A stretch of DNA of 64,000 bases from Acidobacterium sp. S8 (GTDB taxonomy: Bacteria; Acidobacteriota; Terriglobia; Terriglobales; Acidobacteriaceae), in the NCBI RefSeq assembly GCF_009765985.1, contig NZ_LMUM01000037.1, positions 604,913 through 668,912 on the forward strand, written 5' to 3'. The position numbers and the translations under genes were made by a program. The notes under the pieces were generated by a model that did no database searches, had not been told where the DNA came from, and was given only the letters and a program-made list of their open reading frames with translations. This document shows positions 45,134-51,918 of the stretch, in pieces. The stretch's first letter is position 1. Each line of letters begins with the position of its first letter.

Positions 45134-45817
45134 ATGGTCGCTCAACCGGACAAATTGTTGATGGATTGGACGGCTCACGTGCACTCGGAAATCCCTGTGT
45201 CTCTCGCTCCACCAAGTGCGAAAGTATCGGGGCGAGGTATCGGTCTCTACCTGCTGGAGTTGCTTCATATGCCACCGCCCTCCACCACGAAGCGGCCTCC
45301 CCTGCAACTGAGCCTGCGATATCTGGTGACAGCCTGGTCAGACTCACCTGAGGATGCACATCAGATTCTTATCGATCTCGCATTTGCTGCTCTTTCCAGT
45401 ACAGATCCTCAAATGGAAATGGAAGCCGTTCCTCTGACGGTATGGACAGCACTTTGTGTACCGCCGATGCCGGCCTTTATCTTGCGCGTTCCTCTGAGAC
45501 AGGAGCGCCCGGAAGCGGATGTGAAGATAGTTCGCCAGCCAGTGCAGATCGCGACCTCGACTATGATTCAACTGCATGGTGTCGTCCTGGGTCCAGAGGA
45601 CATACCGCTCGCCGACTCGCGGGTGGAGATACCAGCGATGAAACTCAAAGCCAACGCCAACCATAAAGGCCGATTTTTCTTTCCTGCCGTCCCTGCAGAA
45701 GGTCCCAAGATATTACGAGTGAGAGCTCGAGGGCGCGAACTTTCTGTTCGTTGCGAAAAGAGCTTTCCTGACCAAAATGATCCGTTAGTCATACACTTCA
45801 GCCCATTGGAGAGTTGA
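45134..45817 (+). CDS. CIS cap/terminator-like protein (DUF4255, Afp16/Pvc16-like) with carboxypeptidase-regulatory domain
   Basis: A 227-aa protein. The N-terminal two thirds match the DUF4255 (Pvc16_N) family: LSLRYLVTAWSDSPEDAHQI, LIDLAFAALSSTDPQMEMEA, and PAFILRVPLRQERPEADVKI. The last 70 residues form a small beta-sandwich like CarboxypepD_reg domains (LHGVVLGPEDIPLADSRVEI, then NHKGRFFFPAVPAEGPKI). In characterised CIS the N-terminal domain caps the tube and stops sheath growth. First gene of the operon, with a single nucleotide before the sheath gene. No extra domain that would suggest an effector is seen. Confidence 0.78.
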   Translation: MVAQPDKLLMDWTAHVHSEIPVSLAPPSAKVSGRGIGLYLLELLHMPPPSTTKRPPLQLSLRYLVTAWSDSPEDAHQILIDLAFAALSSTDPQMEMEAVPLTVWTALCVPPMPAFILRVPLRQERPEADVKIVRQPVQIATSTMIQLHGVVLGPEDIPLADSRVEIPAMKLKANANHKGRFFFPAVPAEGPKILRVRARGRELSVRCEKSFPDQNDPLVIHFSPLES

Positions 45818-45818
45818 G

Positions 45819-47063
45819 ATGCCACTGTCGAAATATAGATACCCGGGTATCTTCATGGAAGAGGTTGCCTCTGGAGCGAAATCAATCCAGGCGGTTGGCA
45901 CCAGCACAGGCGCCTTTATAGGTCAGGCTCCCGATGCGAGCGCCCATCTGAATCAGGCGTTTCCGATCAACAACTGGTCGCAGTTTATAAAAGAATTTGT
46001 GCCTGCTGACGGCGGCGTCAGCACGCCTCTGTCTCACGCTGTCGCGGGCTTCTACCAGAATGGTGGACAACGCTGCTATATCGTGAACATCCCCGCCGGA
46101 GACGCTATTGCGGGAATGGACAGACCGCAGCGAACCGGTCTTAAATTGCTGCAGGAAATTGATGAAATTTCTATTCTCGCGTGCCCGGGATATTCGGATG
46201 CTGCTTCCTATGAAGCCATGCTTTCTTATGCCGAAAACTCCGGCAATTGTGTCGCTATCCTGGACCCCCCTCTAAACGTGCCAGATATCGACCTTCTGAA
46301 GGTCGTCGGTACCGCTTCAGCACCGACGAAGCCAGCCAAGAAAGACCCGGATTCTCCAGGGGGAACTGCTGTCTCTCCGGCACCACCGACTGGGCTTCGT
46401 CCTCGAGTTAGCGCCAACGGTTCCGGCACACTCTACTTTCCCAGCATCGTCGTAGCAGATGCGCTTTCAGCCAAGGGAGACTTAGTGGAAGTTCCGCCCT
46501 CGGGGCATATTGCTGGGATTTGGGCGCGTACAGATGGAGAACGAGGTTGTCATAAGGCCCCGGCGAATATGTCCGTGCGCGGCGCTCTGAATCTCACTTA
46601 TCGCGTCACAAACGAGGAGCAGGCAGAGTTGAACTCCAGCGGTATTAACGTGATCCGCTTTTTTTCACGCGACGGGACGCTGGTGTGGGGCGCTCGAACG
46701 CTCGCCGAAGAAGCCAGTGAATGGCGTTATCTGAATGTTCGGCGCCTGATCAACATGATCAAGGAATCCATTCGTCGCAGCACAAGATGGGTAGTCTTCG
46801 AGCCAAACGCTGTGCCTACGTGGAAATCGATTCGATTTCAAGTGGAACAGTTCCTGCAACTCGTTTGGCGGGATGGCGCTCTTGTGGGCGCTTCGCCGGA
46901 AGAAGCCTTTTTTGTGAAATGCGATGCAGAAACGAATCCGCCCGAAGTAGTCGATGCCGGGCAGCTCGTTGTCCTTATCGGCGTAGCGCCGGTGAAGCCC
47001 GCGGAATTCATCATTTTCCGAATCGGGCAACATGCCGGCGGCGCTACTTCAGAAACTCTCTAG
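45819..47063 (+). CDS. Contractile tail sheath protein
   Basis: A 414-aa phage-tail-sheath-family protein. The N-terminus (YPGIFMEEVASGAKSIQAVG, then TSTGAFIGQAP) and C-terminal core (GARTLAEEASEWRYLNVRRL, RWVVFEPNAVPTWKSIRFQV, then FLQLVWRDGALVGASPEEAF) are typical. The C-terminal strand that links subunits ends EFIIFRIGQH. It forms the contracting outer tube that drives the inner tube through a membrane. This is the only sheath gene in the window, while Afp/PVC loci have three, so the sheath is built from one subunit type. A Pro/Lys-rich insert (about 165-195) is a surface loop. Confidence 0.93.
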   Translation: MPLSKYRYPGIFMEEVASGAKSIQAVGTSTGAFIGQAPDASAHLNQAFPINNWSQFIKEFVPADGGVSTPLSHAVAGFYQNGGQRCYIVNIPAGDAIAGMDRPQRTGLKLLQEIDEISILACPGYSDAASYEAMLSYAENSGNCVAILDPPLNVPDIDLLKVVGTASAPTKPAKKDPDSPGGTAVSPAPPTGLRPRVSANGSGTLYFPSIVVADALSAKGDLVEVPPSGHIAGIWARTDGERGCHKAPANMSVRGALNLTYRVTNEEQAELNSSGINVIRFFSRDGTLVWGARTLAEEASEWRYLNVRRLINMIKESIRRSTRWVVFEPNAVPTWKSIRFQVEQFLQLVWRDGALVGASPEEAFFVKCDAETNPPEVVDAGQLVVLIGVAPVKPAEFIIFRIGQHAGGATSETL

Positions 47064-47084
47064 CTCAAATGCAAGGAGACCGTG

Positions 47085-47564
47085 ATGGCCGAAGCTGCTG
47101 AAGGAGCACCTAAAAACGAGTCCGGGGCTCAGCCGGGCACCTTTCTCGATCCGTACCGCTCTTACAATTTCCAGCTCCTTATCCAGGGAGTGGTAGAAGG
47201 TCATTTCACCCAATGCAGCAATATGTCCATTGACGTCGAAGCGATCTCATACCGAGAAGGCGGGATATCGCAAATCGTCCATCGCCTGCCGGGGCAGGTG
47301 AAGTATAGCGATATTACGCTTCGTTACGGACTCACTAGCTCGTCTGATTTATTCGACTGGATGATGAGCGCAGTGAAGGGCAAGGTTGAAAGAAAAGATG
47401 TTCACATAGTGATGCTGGATGCAGACGGCGTCGAAGAGAAAATGCGCTGGAGCCTGGGAAAAGCATGGGCTTCATCCTGGCGAGCCGCCCCCCTCGACGC
47501 TCTCGGACGCGATGTTGCCATTGAGGAGTTGACACTGGTTTATGAATCCATCGACCGGTCATAA
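47085..47564 (+). CDS. CIS inner tube protein
   Basis: A 159-aa Hcp/gp19-type tube protein (phage tail region family). ATG 47085 is preferred over GTG 47082 because AAGGAGA lies 7 nt before it. Diagnostic stretches are FLDPYRSYNFQLLIQGVVEG, HFTQCSNMSIDVEAISYREG, HRLPGQVKYSDITLRYGLTS and the C-terminal ELTLVYESIDR. Hexamers stack into the tube pushed out by sheath contraction and can carry cargo in the lumen. It is the only tube gene visible here; Afp and PVC carry several. It overlaps the next gene by 23 nt. Confidence 0.92.
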   Translation: MAEAAEGAPKNESGAQPGTFLDPYRSYNFQLLIQGVVEGHFTQCSNMSIDVEAISYREGGISQIVHRLPGQVKYSDITLRYGLTSSSDLFDWMMSAVKGKVERKDVHIVMLDADGVEEKMRWSLGKAWASSWRAAPLDALGRDVAIEELTLVYESIDRS

Positions 47565-48879
47565 AGATCTTCTATCGGGCGACGTCTTGGTGCGGGCTGT
47601 TGCGCGCAAACTCAGGAACTGGCTGAACAACTATCTCATGGAACATGAATCGTCCGGGGTAGAACAGTTGGTCAGTGATGAAGCTATGCGAACATCCGAT
47701 CCGACAGATCCATCAGTTGCAGAGATGGAAGGATCACCGTTGCGACCGGGCCAATCGCTAGATTCTCCTGATCCTCACTCTTATAGGACGTCAGGCGGCC
47801 CTCCAGAAGACTGGCTGGAACGCGTTCGTAAGGGCGCTCCGGAATTATTGCTTCATCCGGATGAAGGCGGCACGCCGTATCAATCGGTATATGGGCAAAG
47901 TCTGCCGACGCAGATAAGCATGGCCGCTCCGAGATCAACTCCGACACAGATGTCTTCAAATGCAAGTTCCGTGTCATCTGACTCTAAAGCCCCATCTCCA
48001 ATCGAGGTGGACATAAGAGAAAGAGCCATCGAGTTTCCTGGCCTGAAGAGTTCGCTGAAGCGAACAACAATGGACCGCATGTTTTCGTATTTCTCGCGAA
48101 AAAGTAATTCGAGATCGGAGGCAAACGACCCGGCACCTTCCGAGCTTGATTCCGTGAATACGATGCCAGCGCCCTCCGCATTGGAATTTTCAGAAGCGAG
48201 CCCGCATCTCGATCGAAAATCGTTTTCCCGAAAGAGTGCGAAGCCAAGCTTCGTGCGACCACAGCTTGAGGAAGGCAATGTTTTGCCGCCCCAGGCGCCA
48301 GTTGCCCCATCACCGCGAAATATCGATAACCGCCGCACAGATGGCGGCTATCGCCCTTTGCATTCAGACTCAAACAACCGCGGAGTAAATCCCGCCGCCG
48401 TTCGGGTGAATTTTCCCGGAGCTGCTGCACCTATTGCATCTGCAACGTCCTCACACGAGAATGCGTCGTCCCTTCCGGTTAGAGTCCAAAATGGGGATAC
48501 CCAGGTACCACGGCCCGTTTCAAAGATCGGACAACCAAAGATGCCGCCGTCATTCAGCTGGGGCGCGCATCAACAGAAGCCTTATCCAACCTCTGAGAGT
48601 CTTGCCGGTTCCACGTACCGTCGCACGCCGGAACCCGCGCAGATTGACAGGAGATCGGCCCAATCCAAGCCGTCGTTTCCTCCTCTTGGCGCGCCAGGGC
48701 ATCACGCGACAACATGGGAGTCTTCGCTTCTTCGATCCGATGTCCTTCAAGACATCAGGCCAGATCTGTGGCCGGATCTACCTGAGGATCCGCGCCCACC
48801 GCAGCAGAATTTCGAAACTACAGCACGCGAATTGGATCGCTCCAAAAGGCTCAGTAGCGAGCAACAGGGAGACTACTGA
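47542..48879 (+). CDS. Large disordered protein between tube and LysM genes, unknown function
   Basis: A 445-aa protein with two short conserved-looking ends and a long low-complexity middle. Residues 10-48 are predicted helical (VLVRAVARKLRNWLNNYLME). Residues about 60-400 are rich in Ser, Pro, Arg and Asn, with no domain. The last 45 residues carry RPDLWPDLPEDPRPP and a charged tail. It starts inside the tube gene and its stop overlaps the LysM gene start by one base, so it is translated with the structural genes. By position it corresponds to Afp6, which is far smaller. Candidate roles are tape measure or ruler, baseplate adaptor, or lumen cargo; none is proven. Confidence 0.75.
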   Translation: MNPSTGHKDLLSGDVLVRAVARKLRNWLNNYLMEHESSGVEQLVSDEAMRTSDPTDPSVAEMEGSPLRPGQSLDSPDPHSYRTSGGPPEDWLERVRKGAPELLLHPDEGGTPYQSVYGQSLPTQISMAAPRSTPTQMSSNASSVSSDSKAPSPIEVDIRERAIEFPGLKSSLKRTTMDRMFSYFSRKSNSRSEANDPAPSELDSVNTMPAPSALEFSEASPHLDRKSFSRKSAKPSFVRPQLEEGNVLPPQAPVAPSPRNIDNRRTDGGYRPLHSDSNNRGVNPAAVRVNFPGAAAPIASATSSHENASSLPVRVQNGDTQVPRPVSKIGQPKMPPSFSWGAHQQKPYPTSESLAGSTYRRTPEPAQIDRRSAQSKPSFPPLGAPGHHATTWESSLLRSDVLQDIRPDLWPDLPEDPRPPQQNFETTARELDRSKRLSSEQQGDY

Positions 48880-49631
48880 TGGAACGGGCCTCTTTTTTAG
48901 TTGAAAAAACTGGCGACCGCATCGACTGCCTGTTGAATCCGGAAAATGTCGTTGTTCGTCGTCTCGCCGGTATCCAGCACCGCCATTCATCGAGCGGACC
49001 GATCACCGGCGGCAATTTGAAGGATGACCCTCTTCTCTACACGGGCGGAGGCATGACGGAGATCTTCCTTGATCTTTTGTTCGACACTTCTCTGACCAAC
49101 GATGCGACCACTTCTGAAGACGTTCGTGATTTGACTCTCCCGTTGGCCAAGCTTGCTGAAGGTGTCGAAGAGGAAGATAACGCCCAGCAGTTATCGATCG
49201 TCCGCTTTGTTTGGGGAAAGAAGTGGAATGTCCTTGGAGTTGTAGCCGCACTCGCCGAACGCCTGGAATATTTCAACGCGGATGGAGCTCCTCAGCGTTC
49301 CTGGCTGCGAATGCGTTTTGTGCGAGTGAGCAGCTCTTCTCAGGAATCTGAAGATAATTGGAGCGACGATGTCTCCCCGACGGAATTACCTGACGCCGAC
49401 GATGTGCCACTTGAAAATCTCAAGTTTTATGAAATGACTGGCACGGGTCAGGATGGTGGACAAGGGGTAGGCAGCACCGAGCGCATCGACGAAATCGCTC
49501 GGCGTGTCTATGGAAATCCCCTATGGTGGCGGCGCATCGCTAACTTCAACAATATCGATGATCCTTGGAAGATTGCTCCCGGCACACTTCTTAGCATTCC
49601 GCCAGATTCTGCCGCGGGAGGATCTGCATGA
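48879..49631 (+). CDS. CIS tube-initiator/LysM protein (Afp7-like)
   Basis: A 250-aa protein. The N-terminal tube-like domain (about 1-150: KTGDRIDCLLNPENVVVRRL, then GMTEIFLDLLFDTS) is the adaptor that seats the tube on the spike. The C-terminal LysM motif (about 200-245: IARRVYGNPLWWRRIANFNN, then PGTLLSIPP) is the signature of this eCIS component, used to recognise the baseplate or peptidoglycan. Its start shares one base with the previous stop, and its stop overlaps the spike gene (ATGA). Confidence 0.9.
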   Translation: MERASFLVEKTGDRIDCLLNPENVVVRRLAGIQHRHSSSGPITGGNLKDDPLLYTGGGMTEIFLDLLFDTSLTNDATTSEDVRDLTLPLAKLAEGVEEEDNAQQLSIVRFVWGKKWNVLGVVAALAERLEYFNADGAPQRSWLRMRFVRVSSSSQESEDNWSDDVSPTELPDADDVPLENLKFYEMTGTGQDGGQGVGSTERIDEIARRVYGNPLWWRRIANFNNIDDPWKIAPGTLLSIPPDSAAGGSA

Positions 49632-51148
49632 GCAGCGTCGCCACTCTTCCCCAATTTACTCTCGAGCTGAACGGAAGCTCATTACCACAAGGGTCTGTGG
49701 AGGCATTAACTGAGGTTCGGGTACAGCAGGCGTTGTCGCAACCAGCCCTGTGTGAGTTGACCTTTCAAATCGGGCGTGATCCATTGCCAGGAATCTTGAG
49801 CATTTCAACCGGAGCTCGCCTTCGACTTACCGTTGCGCCTGGCGCCTCACTTTTATTCGACGGTGAAGTAACCGCGATCGAATACACATATGAGCCTGCT
49901 TATCAGCGAGTCATTCGCATTCGCGGTTACGACGTATTACATCGCCTTCGGAAACGGCAACCGGTAAGAGTGCATGTTCAAATCACACCGGCAGATTTGT
50001 CCCGAGACCTGGTCGCTGACTTGTCATTAACGGTAACCGCTAGCGAGACGGGACCAATGATTCCCCGAATCATTCAATACAAGCAATCCGATTTTGAGAT
50101 GCTTGCCGAAGTAACAAGGCGACTGGGCCTGTATTTTACTTTGCGCGACGATGTACTCCATCTCATCACCCTTGAGGGCATAGATGATCCAATACCGCTG
50201 AAGTTAGGCACCTCATTGCTAGAGGCACGCGTTGAAGTCAACGCTGAGTCAGCCTGCCGGTCGGTCACAGCCCGCGGCTGGGATGCCGCGAGAGTGGAAG
50301 AACACGAAGGCGTTGCCGAACAGGCGCGCTCAGGGCGCGACGTGACTGTACAAGCGGCTCCTGGCAACTTCGGTGAGGATGGCAAGCGGGCCGTGGTGGG
50401 CGAAGTCCTTCCCGATGACATTCACGCTGAAGCTGTGGCACAGGCTGAGTTGGATCTTAGGACAGCAAAAGAGGTCACGTTCTGGGGCATTGCAGAAGGC
50501 AACGCCGAACTCATGCCGGGTACTCGCGTGAATGTTACTGGTGTTGCGTCGGCACTCGAAGGTCAGTATTCACTCACGACGGTTACGCACCTGTTCAATC
50601 GAAAGGCCGGGTTTACATCTGAAATTTCTACCGCGCCTTCAACATTCAAAAGCAATGCCAGGCCGCCATCCGCCACATGGGGTCTCGTTACCCAGGTAGA
50701 CGATCCAGAGTATCTGGGACGAGTGCAGGTTTCGCTCCCCGCCCTTGGCGACGTCGAAACAGGTTGGCTGGGCGTCCTTGCTGCCGGTGCGGGAGGAGGC
50801 AAAGGTATCGTTGCAATGCCGGATGTGGGCGATCAGGTTCTGGTGCTATTCCTCGATGGCGATACGTCCTCTGGTCTCGTGCTCGGCGGACTCTACGGCC
50901 TGCATGGCCCGGAAGACTATGGTGTGGAGGGCTCTTCGATTCGTCGCTATACTTTTTGCACTTCGGGTGGCCAGAAGATCCGCCTCGATGATACCGGCCA
51001 ATCGATTCGCATTGAGAACAAGGGAGGCAGTTTTGTTGAGTTGTCTCCAGAGAAGGTTCAGTTGCACTCCGAGGTCAATCTGGAGATCGACGCGCCGGGC
51101 CGAGAGGTCACAATTACCGGCAAGACCATTGACTTCAGGCAAGGTTGA
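49628..51148 (+). CDS. VgrG-like central spike (Afp8-like)
   Basis: A 506-aa spike protein of the phage D / VgrG type. The N-terminal gp27-like part (about 1-340: TLELNGSSLPQGSVEALTEV, HRLRKRQPVRVHVQITPADL) is followed by the OB-fold (about 345-425: WGLVTQVDDPEYLGRVQVSL, then AMPDVGDQVLVLFLDGDTSS). The C-terminal beta-helix (about 440-506: KIRLDDTGQSIRIENKGGSF) is short, so the spike has no fused toxin. Trimers form the puncturing needle. Overlaps the LysM gene by ATGA and abuts the tip gene with no gap. Confidence 0.92.
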   Translation: MSSVATLPQFTLELNGSSLPQGSVEALTEVRVQQALSQPALCELTFQIGRDPLPGILSISTGARLRLTVAPGASLLFDGEVTAIEYTYEPAYQRVIRIRGYDVLHRLRKRQPVRVHVQITPADLSRDLVADLSLTVTASETGPMIPRIIQYKQSDFEMLAEVTRRLGLYFTLRDDVLHLITLEGIDDPIPLKLGTSLLEARVEVNAESACRSVTARGWDAARVEEHEGVAEQARSGRDVTVQAAPGNFGEDGKRAVVGEVLPDDIHAEAVAQAELDLRTAKEVTFWGIAEGNAELMPGTRVNVTGVASALEGQYSLTTVTHLFNRKAGFTSEISTAPSTFKSNARPPSATWGLVTQVDDPEYLGRVQVSLPALGDVETGWLGVLAAGAGGGKGIVAMPDVGDQVLVLFLDGDTSSGLVLGGLYGLHGPEDYGVEGSSIRRYTFCTSGGQKIRLDDTGQSIRIENKGGSFVELSPEKVQLHSEVNLEIDAPGREVTITGKTIDFRQG

Positions 51149-51484
51149 ATGCTCGTCATTACGGAAGATGCGGGGGTGTTTTGCAAGCATGGACCGGGCA
51201 AGGTGTCGAACAAGCCCAGTCAGAACTGGCTGACTATTGCCGGGAGAAGAATTCTTGTAGAAAGCGATCCCGAAGGAAGATCGATCTCGGGCTGTCCGAG
51301 TGTAGTACCTTTTAAGCCCTGTCTTGTAACGCTGAAAGTAATAACTGGCTATTCGAACTTCATCCGGGCCGACGGCCATCGAATTTGTTTGCAGTCTGTC
51401 ACTGGATTTACCGATGGCACTCCGCCAGGGGTGGTGAAGTACGAAGTGAGATCCGCAGGGCAGAATTTTGTATCGGAGATATAA
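51149..51484 (+). CDS. PAAR-like spike tip (Afp10-like)
   Basis: A 111-aa protein directly after the spike gene, starting with the base after its stop codon. It has a Cys/His-containing N-terminal part (FCKHGPGKVSN, SGCPSVVPFKPCLVTLKVIT) and a conserved end (SNFIRADGHRICLQSVTGFT, then DGTPPGVVKYEVRSAGQNFV). This is close to the small conserved tip proteins of eCIS loci, which sharpen the VgrG trimer with a PAAR-like cone. Its stop overlaps the gp25 start (TAATG). Tip assignment rests mainly on position and length. Confidence 0.72.
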   Translation: MLVITEDAGVFCKHGPGKVSNKPSQNWLTIAGRRILVESDPEGRSISGCPSVVPFKPCLVTLKVITGYSNFIRADGHRICLQSVTGFTDGTPPGVVKYEVRSAGQNFVSEI

Positions 51485-51918
51485 TGAACGGCCGTTACCA
51501 GGCTTGGCGCTTTGTACACCCCGATTTTGATCCAACAGAGAACGCCGCGGGATTGCGTGTCTCCAATCGTGGCGGCATCGATATGGTGGATGAGCATGCG
51601 TCCGTCCGGCAGGCGATTCTTCTCCTCCTTTCCACTCGGCCGGGAGAGCGAGTCATGCGTCCGAACTATGGCTGTAATCTTCACCGGCTCATCTTTGCTC
51701 CCAATGATGAAACCACTGCTGGACTTGCTATCCATTACGTAGAACAGGCCATTCAGCGGTGGGAAACGCGCATTAAATTGCTTCGCATCGATGCAACAAA
51801 ATCTGCCGAAGTGACAGTATCCGGAGTTCTGGAGATCACCTTCGAGTACAAAGTGCTGTCCACCCAGCGAACAGACCGTCTAACATATCCGTTTGATCTG
51901 ATGGGAGAGCGTGCCTGA
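51484..51918 (+). CDS. gp25-like baseplate wedge protein (Afp9-like)
   Basis: The 144-aa product starts at ATG 51484, overlapping the tip gene stop; the longer frame from 51385 would overlap that gene. It shows the gp25 core: MVDEHASVRQAILLLLSTRP, then GERVMRPNYGCNLHRLIFAP, including the usual Glu/Arg pair around RPGERVMRP that joins sheath and baseplate. The C-terminal half (IRIDATKSAEVTVSGVLEIT) is the helper beta-domain. Its stop shares a base with the gpJ start (TGATG). Confidence 0.92.
   Translation: MNGRYQAWRFVHPDFDPTENAAGLRVSNRGGIDMVDEHASVRQAILLLLSTRPGERVMRPNYGCNLHRLIFAPNDETTAGLAIHYVEQAIQRWETRIKLLRIDATKSAEVTVSGVLEITFEYKVLSTQRTDRLTYPFDLMGERA

Noticed and set aside
45819-51148. Type VI secretion system
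   Set aside because: No TssB/TssC pair, TssJLM membrane complex or ClpV is seen. The sheath is a single-gene phage-type sheath and gpJ/gpI wedges are present.
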